A stretch of 64,000 bases of DNA from Fredinandcohnia humi (GTDB lineage Bacteria > Bacillota > Bacilli > Bacillales > Bacillaceae_L). The position numbers and the translations under genes were made by a program. The notes under the pieces were generated by a model. It saw nothing but the letters and a program-made list of their open reading frames with translations. It had not been told where the DNA came from and made no database searches. The stretch covers positions 179,293 through 243,292 of the forward strand of contig NZ_LMBW01000002.1 in assembly GCF_001439915.1 (NCBI RefSeq), given 5' to 3'. Positions 19,929 to 27,668 of the stretch are shown here, piece after piece; position 1 is the stretch's first letter, and each line of letters starts with the position of its first letter.

Positions 19929-20687
19929 TTACTTAGCTATTTTCCGCAAAGATTTAATTCTGTTATATAGCGTCTTGTCAGGAAGGAGCCCGAAATTACC
20001 TCGAATGAGGGGTTCATTGTTTACTTCATAAATCCAGACCTGCTTCTCCTTGTCCAGCCCAATATCAACAGCAAACTCCCAGTTTCTAGGATAGATAGGA
20101 CTCACTACTTTTACAGTTTTTAGAATACAATCATGAAGTCTTTCTATCACTTGTGTCTGCTCCTCTTCATTATAATCAAGTAGTTGAGTAAATAATGTCT
20201 CCAATGGTATTGGGGTTCCTCCAATGTGAGAAGTTGTGACAATATTTCCGGGTGCACCTACCCTGGCACAAATCCCACCGACCATCCACTTCCCATGTAC
20301 ACGAAGGGCATGACACCTCAGGTCAAAATATCGAGAATCCTTTGTTGTACTATTTATTCCCTGTTGAACGATGTAACGACGATCCGAAGTTAACTTCTGT
20401 ACTTCTGACCATAATGAGGTGAAACGATTAAATTCTTGTTGTTTCACTTCATTACTTCTACGAACAAGATAGGAACTTGAGCCTGCCCGTTCGACTCTTA
20501 TAACCCCCCTAGATTTTCTGCCTCGATCAGGCTTTAGATATAACTTTTTATGTTTTCGGATCATATCCGATAATGTTCTTTCAGAAAGGATCTCCGTAGC
20601 AGGAAGATAAATGTTGGTTTCCGAATGACACTGAAGAACATAAGCGACCGTTGATTTACTCTTTACTTGATGCCTTCCAATCGGCAT
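19929..20687 (-). CDS. YheC/YheD family ATP-grasp protein, short form 2
   Basis: A 252-residue protein consisting almost only of the ATP-grasp part: KLYLKPDRGRKSRGVIRVER (nucleotide-binding lysine and Gly-rich turn), RRYIVQQGINSTTKDSRYF, DLRCHALRVHGKW and the metal-binding end QVWIYEVNNEPLIRGNFG. Compared with the 402-residue neighbour it lacks the N-terminal domain of about 130 residues. ATG 20687 follows AGGTGATTTT. It is 35 bp downstream of another short ATP-grasp gene, so the two are surely cotranscribed. The ligated substrates are unknown. Confidence 0.85.
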   Translation of the reverse strand: MPIGRHQVKSKSTVAYVLQCHSETNIYLPATEILSERTLSDMIRKHKKLYLKPDRGRKSRGVIRVERAGSSSYLVRRSNEVKQQEFNRFTSLWSEVQKLTSDRRYIVQQGINSTTKDSRYFDLRCHALRVHGKWMVGGICARVGAPGNIVTTSHIGGTPIPLETLFTQLLDYNEEEQTQVIERLHDCILKTVKVVSPIYPRNWEFAVDIGLDKEKQVWIYEVNNEPLIRGNFGLLPDKTLYNRIKSLRKIAK

Positions 20688-20722
20688 AAAATCACCTACC
20701 TATATCATATTTTCCAGTAAAA

Positions 20723-21481
20723 TCACACACGTTCTTCGTTCTCACGAATCCACTTTTTAGCATCAAGATATTTTTGATACGATACTTTATCATTTACTTT
20801 TTCAAGACCCTTTGAGTCGGGATTGGTGTTCGCCTCGATAAACCAAACCTTTCCTTTCTTATCAATTCCCATGTCTAAACCAATCACTAGTAACGGAAAA
20901 CTTGACCCCAAAACATGTACGATTTGGTGGGATAGATCAGTCAATTCTCGGATTGTATTCATTGGATTCAATTTTTGATCGTTTTTTTGCATGACTTCTT
21001 CCAAAGACAAATCAAAATTTCCCCTTGCTATATTAGTGACTACAGCATCTTTCTGCTTCGCCACAACGCCGGACATGAGAGAAGGCCGCCAGCAATTCTT
21101 TACCTTTTGCATAACCACCCGAATATGAAAAGGGCCTTCGTTAAAAGTAGCTAAGTCTATTCCTTGCTGTACAAGATAAGACTTTCCAGTACTAAATCTA
21201 CCCGTTAAATCCTTTACAAGCTCAGTGAAAGAGACTCGCTTAGTAATATTTTCATAGGATAGCTCATATGCAGAGTTGCTGATCCGCTTGACCCGGCTAA
21301 TCCCCGAACCTTTTCTGCCTATATTCGGTTTGATGTAAACTTGAGGATGGGATTGCACCATTGTCTTAAGACTCTCCGTAGAAAACCAATGGGTTTCCGG
21401 GACATGAGGAGAGAGGATTGGATCCTGCAACAAAGGTATCGTTTTTTTCATCTTGCTTCTAATAATTTTATGCACCTGCAA
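20723..21481 (-). CDS. YheC/YheD family ATP-grasp protein, short form 1
   Basis: A 252-residue ATP-grasp protein with QVYIKPNIGRKGSGISRVKR, SYLVQQGIDLATFNEGPFHI, RVVMQKVKNCW and the metal-binding end VWFIEANTNPDSKGL. The start is TTG 21481, seven bases after a perfect AGGAGGT. It heads a four-gene cluster (two short ATP-grasp, one long YheC/YheD, one KamA-type aminomutase), all on the minus strand. The paralogues differ strongly from one another, so they probably act on different substrates or steps and are not a recent duplication. Confidence 0.86.
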   Translation of the reverse strand: MQVHKIIRSKMKKTIPLLQDPILSPHVPETHWFSTESLKTMVQSHPQVYIKPNIGRKGSGISRVKRISNSAYELSYENITKRVSFTELVKDLTGRFSTGKSYLVQQGIDLATFNEGPFHIRVVMQKVKNCWRPSLMSGVVAKQKDAVVTNIARGNFDLSLEEVMQKNDQKLNPMNTIRELTDLSHQIVHVLGSSFPLLVIGLDMGIDKKGKVWFIEANTNPDSKGLEKVNDKVSYQKYLDAKKWIRENEERV

Positions 21482-21994
21482 TATTTTAACCTCCTTCTAT
21501 TGTTTGTCCTGCCCGTTCAAGCAAAACGGCTTGGACCTAGAGGATAAATCTTATAACTACTTAAATGGAAACTTTATATTTTACCTGCTTTATTGTATTT
21601 GCTTTCTTCAAAAATGTAATAGGTAATCAGCCAATTTATGGGTATCTTTATTGTTTTTTGTCTATTTTTTAAAATTCCTTATCATCAATTTCATAAATAT
21701 TAGTGTTCTAACACTTCATTATCATTAACCGTATGTATTGTAAACGAATGATCATTCCTTTAATTGAATGGGAGACCTCATCCTTTTTTCACAGCTATTT
21801 TATCAAATTTCCCTGTTACTTTTGATAAGGTTCACCGTGGTGTGAACCCTTTTGAGGACAATAAAAACAGCACCTACTTATGGTACGGTTCACCGTAACT
21901 TTGAAAGGGGCAGTTTTCTTAGGATACTGATCTGTACTTGGAAGGAACCATCTAATTTTATAATCATATGATACAAAAAAGTTAACTGAAAAAG
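21482..21994. other. 513-bp divergent promoter region with inverted repeats
   Basis: Upstream of both the ATP-grasp cluster and the methyltransferase gene. No gene is visible. Two operator-like repeats are present: GGTTCAC-6-GTGAACC (21829-21848) and TACGGT-TC-ACCGTA (21884-21897); both contain GGTTCACCGT. Confidence 0.55.
21884..21897. promoter_or_regulatory. TetR-operator-like palindrome TACGGTTCACCGTA
   Basis: Perfect 6+6 inverted repeat about 100 bp upstream of the methyltransferase gene. It extends leftward into an 18-base string shared exactly with 16091-16108. Confidence 0.4.
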
Positions 21995-22714
21995 GTGGTT
22001 CTTATTGGGGCTTCATTATATTTAGATTTTTTGTCCAAATTTGGTGTTAGTGGTGCACATCCTGGTGGTTTTGAGCTAACAAAGAAAATATTCGAGAATG
22101 AAATGATTAACAAATCTTCTCGCATTTTAGATGTAGGTTGTGGTACTGGCCAAACGTCTGCCTATTTAGCGGCCCGTTATGGTTCGAAAGTAACAGGGTT
22201 GGATATCAACCCCATCATGATAAAAAAAGCCAAAAATAGAATGGCAAAATACCAATTACCAGTGGAAATTATTCAGGGCACAATAGAAAAATGTCCATTA
22301 AAAGACAGTAACTATGACTTTATTATTTCCGAATCGGTACTTTCTTTTGTCAACAAGCCTAAAGCACTTAAGGAAATATATCGATTATTAAAGGATGGCG
22401 GTCGGTTTATTGCAAATGAACTTACCCTTAATACGAGGCTCTGGACGAATTTTGAAGAGGAAATCAAACAATTTTATGGGTTAGATTCTCTCCTCTTTGA
22501 AAAGGATTGGATTACTTTATTTGAATTGGCCGGTTTTAAAAATATAAAAACGTTTAAAAGAAAACAATCTATCCTTCAAAACCATTCGATACCTGAATTC
22601 CAATACTCAGAATCTATTGAACCTGAACTTTATAATGTGCTACATCAGCATTTAAATATAATGGGAAAATATCAAGGAACTTTAGACTATAGAGTATTCT
22701 TATGTACGAAATAG
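21995..22714 (+). CDS. Class I SAM-dependent methyltransferase
   Basis: The 239-residue protein has the SAM-binding motif I LDVGCGTGQTSAYLA (about residues 47-61), motif II acidic end GLDINPIMI and the FIISESVLSFV block. The amino-acceptor domain is not diagnostic, so the substrate (small molecule, lipid or protein) is unknown. The beginning YLDFLSKFGVSGAHPGG is typical of a group of ubiE-like methyltransferases in Bacillus. The start is unclear: GTG 21995 is the first in-frame start but has no ribosome binding site, whereas AAGGTGG overlapping it would suit a start a few codons further on. Confidence 0.82.
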   Translation: MVLIGASLYLDFLSKFGVSGAHPGGFELTKKIFENEMINKSSRILDVGCGTGQTSAYLAARYGSKVTGLDINPIMIKKAKNRMAKYQLPVEIIQGTIEKCPLKDSNYDFIISESVLSFVNKPKALKEIYRLLKDGGRFIANELTLNTRLWTNFEEEIKQFYGLDSLLFEKDWITLFELAGFKNIKTFKRKQSILQNHSIPEFQYSESIEPELYNVLHQHLNIMGKYQGTLDYRVFLCTK

Positions 22715-22791
22715 TTGTTAGAAACTCACACATAGAAGATAGAAAAGGCCTGTATGGACATATCCACTACAAGCCTTTATTGTCTCGATTT

Positions 22792-23111
22792 TTAAATAAA
22801 GAATGGGAAAAATGGACCAAATCTTCTTATCCCAAAGAAAGGGAACCCAAACAACCCAAATGGTCCAAAGAACGGAAAAGTCTGTTTTCATCGCGTTCAC
22901 CCATTGTGTGCATTGGCAAATGTGTATGTCCCGTCTTCGGCATAAGGACACACATTTTTTCCCTGTCATAGCTATGAAGTATGCCCTGGTAAACAGATCC
23001 ATCTTTTAATTCAATTTGAATAATCTGGTACAAATGTTTTTTACACTTTTTATGGAAATCGTCCTTATCCCTTTCAGTTTCTATTGCTTCCTGATGAATA
23101 TATTCTTGCAT
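22792..23111 (-). pseudogene. LSM-like small protein with a C-terminal frameshift
   Basis: AGGAGGT six bases before ATG 23111 opens a frame whose middle (CKKHLYQIIQIELKDGSVYQ, GILHSYDREKMCVLMPK) resembles the Sm-like beta-barrel found in small Bacillus spore-associated proteins. After GERDENRLF the frame runs into nonsense and stops at 22827, but one frame over it reads FPFFGPFGLFGFPFFGIRRF and stops at 22792, the aromatic/Gly/Pro tail expected for this kind of protein. One missing base in the A4 run 22876-22879 explains the break. It may be a real mutation or a sequencing error. Confidence 0.7.
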
Positions 23112-23470
23112 AAAATGACCTCCTCAAATTCACTTCATTTACAACCTATTCTAGTCGAGGTCTTGTGTTACCCAAACTTTTCATCTAACCGCATTTATTA
23201 TTTAGCCTATATTAGCCAGAATAATACACAAAACTACAACTCTCCTAATTATAAAAAAGATATTTCACTTTTTATGTGATCGCTTTAAGTTCATTAAATT
23301 AAATTGCTTTTTTCGATATATAAATCACCCCGACCTCTTTGATTTAATACTCACTTTGAATGAAACAGTAACAACGACAATATTTGAGCATTTTCGAAGG
23401 GTGAAAATTTTCTTTATGTTAGAATAATAATGTAAAGACAACAAAAAGAACTTTCATAGGGGTGTTACGT
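23112..23470. other. Intergenic stretch without a recognised gene
   Basis: A 359-bp gap between divergent genes. It must contain the promoters for the LSM-like gene and the SDR gene. Nothing else was recognised. Confidence 0.5.
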
Positions 23471-24229
23471 ATGACAAATTCAAAAGTAGCTGTTATTACT
23501 GGTGGTGGAAGCGGTTTAGGACAAGCTTCTGCTGTTCGATTAGCAAAAGAAGGGATCAATATCGTAGTAGTCGATATTAATGAACAAGGTGGAGATGAAA
23601 CGGTTAATCTTGTTAAGGAATTGGGCGTAGATGCGATTTTTGTAAAAGCTGACGTATCCAAAAAAGAAGATGTCAAAGCTTACATAGATGCCGCGGTCGA
23701 AACATTTGGTACGATTGATTACTTTTTCAATAATGCAGGGATTTCCGGAAGTGGTGTACTTTTTGGCGAAGTCTCAACAGATGAAATTGAAAAAATTGTA
23801 GGAATTAACCTAATGGGTGCATTATATGGTGTAAAATACGTTCTAGATGTCATGTTGAAAAATGGTGGCGGTTCAATCGTTAACACATCTTCAAGCGCTG
23901 GTGTGATTGGCCAAGCAGGTGTTGTCACATACTCTGCTACAAAACACGGTATTGTGGGATTAACCAAAAGTATCGTGATGGAGTATGCAAGCCAAGGTAT
24001 TCGTTGTAATGCAATCGCACCTGGTGGAACAGAAACACCAATGATAAAAGCATATTTCGAATCTCAGCCTGAGATTAAAAAGGCTGCAATTGAATCTGTT
24101 CCTCAAAAACGTTACGGTCAACCAGAAGAAGTAGCAGAATTAGTTGCTTTCTTATTAACTTCACCTGCACAATACATTAATGGTGAGGTTATCAGCATTG
24201 ATGGTGGTTTCACAAATACTCGTGGATAA
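23471..24229 (+). CDS. Short-chain dehydrogenase/reductase (SDR)
   Basis: Complete 252-residue classical SDR: cofactor motif TGGGSGLG (residues 10-17), NNAG (88-91), catalytic Ser in NTSSSAG (about 141-143) and Tyr154-x-x-x-Lys158 in TYSATKHG. Asp after the second strand (VVVDIN) favours NAD over NADP. The product ends in ISIDGGFTNTRG as usual. ATG 23471 is chosen over GTG 23462 since AGGGGTG lies about six bases ahead. The substrate is not evident; the closest named type by eye is 3-oxoacyl-ACP reductase/glucose dehydrogenase-like. Strong terminator at 24261. Confidence 0.93.
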   Translation: MTNSKVAVITGGGSGLGQASAVRLAKEGINIVVVDINEQGGDETVNLVKELGVDAIFVKADVSKKEDVKAYIDAAVETFGTIDYFFNNAGISGSGVLFGEVSTDEIEKIVGINLMGALYGVKYVLDVMLKNGGGSIVNTSSSAGVIGQAGVVTYSATKHGIVGLTKSIVMEYASQGIRCNAIAPGGTETPMIKAYFESQPEIKKAAIESVPQKRYGQPEEVAELVAFLLTSPAQYINGEVISIDGGFTNTRG

Positions 24230-24260
24230 CAATATTACGTTTTATTCATTTTAATTCAAA

Positions 24261-24290
24261 AACGCTCAGATTTATTTATCTGAGCGTTTT
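24261..24290. terminator. Bidirectional terminator after SDR
   Basis: Perfect 11-base stem AACGCTCAGAT / ATCTGAGCGTT with flanking A and T runs, between the SDR gene and the convergent GGDEF-EAL gene. Confidence 0.9.
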
Positions 24291-24334
24291 GCTTTTGACA
24301 ACAACATTAATAACTAACCTCATGCACCTGAAAA

Positions 24335-26617
24335 CTACATTCCCCGATTTTGAGTATTTGTTAAATATGCGATTGGATTTTCGTCAATAAAATCTCCATC
24401 ATTAAATAACGGGTTTTGCTTCATTTGTAGTGTGATTTTATTTAACACTGATGCCAATTCATCCCGATCAGATTCTTCCATTTGAAACTCAACACCATAT
24501 TCAAAAGTGTCTTGTTCTTTCTCTTCGTATCGTACAATCGTTCCATTTATGGTTATGTCCGTTCCCATAAGGCTTGTCTTAAAGTTGTACAAAATGTCAT
24601 GATGCGGCTTAAGTTTTAAATGGCTAAGGAAACGTAATCCACCAAGTCCAATATCTAAAACCAGCACATCAGTTGAACCTAGGGAAACAGCTTTTCCGTT
24701 AAAGGATAATATTGTCATATGTGTATTCAAAGGATAGGATGGAAAGTTAACACGATAGTATTTGCGCCGATTAACCGGAACTCTGGTCTTACAGCTCTTA
24801 GGATGTATAATATTCAATTCAAGCAGCTTCGTCATCTCTTTTGCGGAAACAGCCTTGCTATAATAGTAGCCTTGTATAATATCGCACTCAAGTGTACGTA
24901 AGATACTATATTGAGCCTCGTTTTCTACCCCTTCTGCCACAACAGCCTTATTTAATCCCTTTGAAAGCTGAATAATTGATTTTACGATGATCTGATCTTC
25001 ATCGTTTTCATGTATGTGTTGAATAAAAGACCGGTCTATTTTAATTGTATTCACTGGCAGTTTTTTTAAATAATGGATGGAGGAATATCCAGTTCCAAAG
25101 TCATCCAATGATAAAGCAATACCCAGCTCCTTTAATTGATCAATTTGATCTTGAACAACACTCGTTTCTTGTATTAGTGTCCCTTCAGTAAGTTCAATTT
25201 CGAGATGCTCCGGATTGATCTGATACCTATTAATAGCAGCTTTAATCGTACTAATTAAAGAACTCTTTAAAAAGTCCTTAGCTGACAAGTTAAACGAAAT
25301 GGTGGTAAAGTCAATTGCTTTCCTTTCCCATTCACCAACTTGCTTACATACGGTATCTATGACAAACTCTGATATCTTACGGTGAATATTACTTTCTTCT
25401 GCGATTGTTATAAATTCCATTGGTGATACTTCGCCCCAATGAGGGTGCTTCCAACGAATAAGAGCTTCCGCACTAGTTGCCCTTTGCAACTTAATATCCA
25501 CTTTAGGCTGGTATTCGATATATAATTCACCATTTTCAATAGCACTGTGCAAATCAGTCTCTAATTGGTAGTTTTTAAAGGATTCGATATTCATATTTAC
25601 AGAATACATTTGATAGTTTGCCGTACCATGTTTTTTTGCTCGTTTCAATGCTGTGTTTGCATTTTTTATGAGTTCCACTTTGTTTTCCCCATCATCAGGA
25701 TAAATACTAATTCCTACGCTAGCTGTGATTCGAATCGAATAATCCTGAATATGCAGAGGGGATTGAATAATATCAATTATATTTTTAGCAATACTCATGT
25801 ACTCTTCATTCTTCATTGACTTTTCTACAATAACGTACCACTCATCCCCTTGAGAACGGAAAAGGAACACCCCTTTTTTCAGGTATCGTTCAAGTTTAAC
25901 TGATAAATGCTTAAATGCTTCATCAGCAATTTTAAATCCTAATGTATTATTAATCCGGCTAAACCCATCTAAATTTACACAGAACAAAGCAAATCTTTCT
26001 TTCGAGGCTTTGATCTTGTTAATCTCCTCTTCTACATGTTCACTTCCATTTAAAAAGTTTGGAAGATTTGTAAGTTCGTCGTGTGTAGTGATAAAATTTA
26101 GTTTCTTTTCCAGTTGAAAAGTATTCGTACGGTCTTCCATAACCCCAACAATTTTTTCGAATTGACCTTTCTCACCGTAAATAGCAATTGTTGTTTCCAT
26201 TATCCATTTAACATTACCTTCTGGAGTTATTATCCGGTAGGTATGCGAATTTCGACCTTCATTGGTTAATCTCGCATAGATTGATGAAAAATCCAAAATT
26301 CCCTTTTTATACCAAAGTGATTTCCAGTATTCGATCGTTAATTCCTCTTTGGAAATTTCCAAAATTTCTTCTACTTCTCTAGAAACAAAGGTAATTTCCC
26401 GCTTGTTAAGGTCAATTGAAAATACAGCTAAACGTAATTTATTTAAAGTGTTTTTAAAATGAGATAAGGTTTCGGTTTCATTAATATTAGTTGCAATGTC
26501 ATCTACTAATGTTTCCAAATTATTAATTGATAAAGTTTCAAGATTACCATTTATTATTTTTTGTCTTTTTACATCTACCTCAATTTGTTTTTTGCGAAGC
26601 CTATCAAACAATTTCAA
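24335..26617 (-). CDS. PAS-GGDEF-EAL-PilZ c-di-GMP signalling protein
   Basis: Domains in order (residues counted from five codons upstream of the chosen start): PAS (about 60-170), GGDEF (175-345), EAL (355-605) and PilZ (about 620-735). The GGDEF signature is degenerate (QGDEW at 261-265), so cyclase activity is doubtful. The EAL domain keeps EALIRW, the DDFGTG loop (510-515) and ELTEG, and should hydrolyse c-di-GMP. PilZ has RRKYYRVNF and DIGLGG, a variant of the RxxxR / DxSxxG c-di-GMP-binding pair. No transmembrane segment is present. TTG 26617 sits seven bases after GGAGGT; TTG 26632 is the first open codon. A c-di-GMP-I riboswitch lies upstream. Confidence 0.94.
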   Translation of the reverse strand: MKLFDRLRKKQIEVDVKRQKIINGNLETLSINNLETLVDDIATNINETETLSHFKNTLNKLRLAVFSIDLNKREITFVSREVEEILEISKEELTIEYWKSLWYKKGILDFSSIYARLTNEGRNSHTYRIITPEGNVKWIMETTIAIYGEKGQFEKIVGVMEDRTNTFQLEKKLNFITTHDELTNLPNFLNGSEHVEEEINKIKASKERFALFCVNLDGFSRINNTLGFKIADEAFKHLSVKLERYLKKGVFLFRSQGDEWYVIVEKSMKNEEYMSIAKNIIDIIQSPLHIQDYSIRITASVGISIYPDDGENKVELIKNANTALKRAKKHGTANYQMYSVNMNIESFKNYQLETDLHSAIENGELYIEYQPKVDIKLQRATSAEALIRWKHPHWGEVSPMEFITIAEESNIHRKISEFVIDTVCKQVGEWERKAIDFTTISFNLSAKDFLKSSLISTIKAAINRYQINPEHLEIELTEGTLIQETSVVQDQIDQLKELGIALSLDDFGTGYSSIHYLKKLPVNTIKIDRSFIQHIHENDEDQIIVKSIIQLSKGLNKAVVAEGVENEAQYSILRTLECDIIQGYYYSKAVSAKEMTKLLELNIIHPKSCKTRVPVNRRKYYRVNFPSYPLNTHMTILSFNGKAVSLGSTDVLVLDIGLGGLRFLSHLKLKPHHDILYNFKTSLMGTDITINGTIVRYEEKEQDTFEYGVEFQMEESDRDELASVLNKITLQMKQNPLFNDGDFIDENPIAYLTNTQNRGM

Positions 26618-26741
26618 TTTCTCTACCTCCAAGAATGCCTAGTGAAAAAAGTGTTTCTTGTTAATTTCCATTTGTTTCAGGCCAATACTCAATGATAAGT
26701 TCTTTAACCTTAATTAAGTTATAATTTAATAGACCATTAAA

Positions 26742-26780
26742 CAGAAAAAGATAACTGCACGTAAAAATACGTGAGTTACC
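26742..26780 (-). terminator. Riboswitch expression-platform terminator
   Basis: On the minus strand GTAACTCACGTA and TACGTGCAGTTATC form a long stem followed by TTTTTCTGTTT. It lies between the c-di-GMP aptamer and the GGDEF-EAL gene, so it is the expected switching element. Confidence 0.85.
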
Positions 26781-26795
26781 CTTTTCAATACAAAA

Positions 26796-26874
26796 CTTGG
26801 TAACCCGACTGCCATAGCAATACTGCTTTAGGCTCGTAGCTTTGCGTCCTTATCTTTAAATAAGTTTGCCTTTA
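26796..26874 (-). ncRNA. c-di-GMP-I (GEMM-I) riboswitch aptamer
   Basis: Read on the minus strand, the sequence has all conserved GEMM-I blocks in order: AAGGCAAAC, a P2 hairpin with a U-A-A-A-rich loop, GGACGCAAAGCTAC, GAGCCTAAAG, a P3 hairpin, then GGCAGTCGGGTTACCAAG. The class binds cyclic di-GMP. It lies 180 bp upstream of the start of the PAS-GGDEF-EAL-PilZ gene and is followed by an intrinsic terminator (26742-26780), so c-di-GMP should set transcription read-through into a gene that itself handles c-di-GMP. Confidence 0.93.
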
Positions 26875-27042
26875 TCGATTTAGTACCATTAACTATATAT
26901 AGTTCTTTGGTATTATCTTATAATATCAAAAAATATTGCACAATCAACTCTTTTCTACAAAATCTTCCAAATGTGACTAAATTTTTCTGCATCATGTTAA
27001 GAATACCTTAATAAAACACCTTCTGAGTACTATATATCACCA

Positions 27043-27106
27043 CTTTGCGCCAGCAAGGATATCCCAATTTAAAATAAAAATCTTCCGTCTTGGATGATTT
27101 TTTAAA
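27043..27106 (+). repeat. Displaced copy of the trmL 3' end and terminator
   Basis: Sequence beginning CTTTGCGCCAGCAAGGATAT and running through AATTTAAAATAAAAATCTTCC matches 31527-31590 almost base for base, covering the last codons of trmL, its stop and its terminator hairpin. The copy is slightly diverged (the terminator arm is decayed), and stands alone without the rest of the gene. Confidence 0.85.
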
Positions 27107-27157
27107 TTTCGGTTTATGTTAATAATTTCATAATTAGTAGTCCTATGTTCTTTATAA

Positions 27158-27565
27158 TCACTCCATTAAAGATTTGTATTCATCGGCATCATCAAATTTT
27201 GTACCAATATATGTTGGAACGTCATCGATATTTTTCAGTTTAATTGGGTTACCGCCATTTAGTTTTTTTACAATTACATCAAAGGAGTTGTCATTATTTA
27301 ATGTAATTTCAAATTCTTGAATATCACCGTTAATTTTATACACACCATTTTCTAATTTTTCATATGTTCCTATGTCTACTTCCCTGTTATCAATGTATTC
27401 AACAAAACTATGATCTTCAGGTTGAAAAGTCATCTGAACAATATATCCCTCCACTGGTTCGCTTTGATAGCCACCTTTCAATGGTGGAGTTTTGTTAGAT
27501 GCACAACCAATTAAAAGTAAAACTAAAACAATCCCTAAAAACATACCGAGTATTTGTTTTCTCAT
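27158..27565 (-). CDS. Small lipoprotein, unknown function
   Basis: A 135-residue protein with a signal peptide ending in lipobox LLIGC (Cys21) and ATG 27565 preceded by AGGGGTGA. After the Cys the sequence is a soluble beta-rich domain (GYIVQMTFQPEDHSFVEY, IGTYEKLENGVYKI, EFEITLNNDNSFDVIV) of the kind seen in YgdI/YxeA-like lipoproteins, but I cannot name the family. The gene stands alone between a riboswitch-controlled gene and an AtoE-like transporter. Confidence 0.75.
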   Translation of the reverse strand: MRKQILGMFLGIVLVLLLIGCASNKTPPLKGGYQSEPVEGYIVQMTFQPEDHSFVEYIDNREVDIGTYEKLENGVYKINGDIQEFEITLNNDNSFDVIVKKLNGGNPIKLKNIDDVPTYIGTKFDDADEYKSLME

Positions 27566-27637
27566 AAAAAGTCACCCCTGCATTATTCCGAATCTATAAA
27601 ACTTTTGTCTCACCGAATCCCTATAAATCATTAAGAA

Positions 27638-27663
27638 AGGCAAACGGGATAGTCCGTTTGCCT
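27638..27663. terminator. Terminator near AtoE-like gene
   Basis: Perfect 10-base stem AGGCAAACGG / CCGTTTGCCT with CTTTTTT on the plus strand, directly after the AtoE-like stop codon on the minus strand. Confidence 0.75.
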
Positions 27664-27668
27664 CTTTT

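Noticed and set aside
22718-23002. Alternative minus-strand frame overlapping the LSM-like gene
   Set aside because: Reads Trp/Cys-rich nonsense; the protein-like parts lie in the other two frames, joined by a frameshift at 22876.
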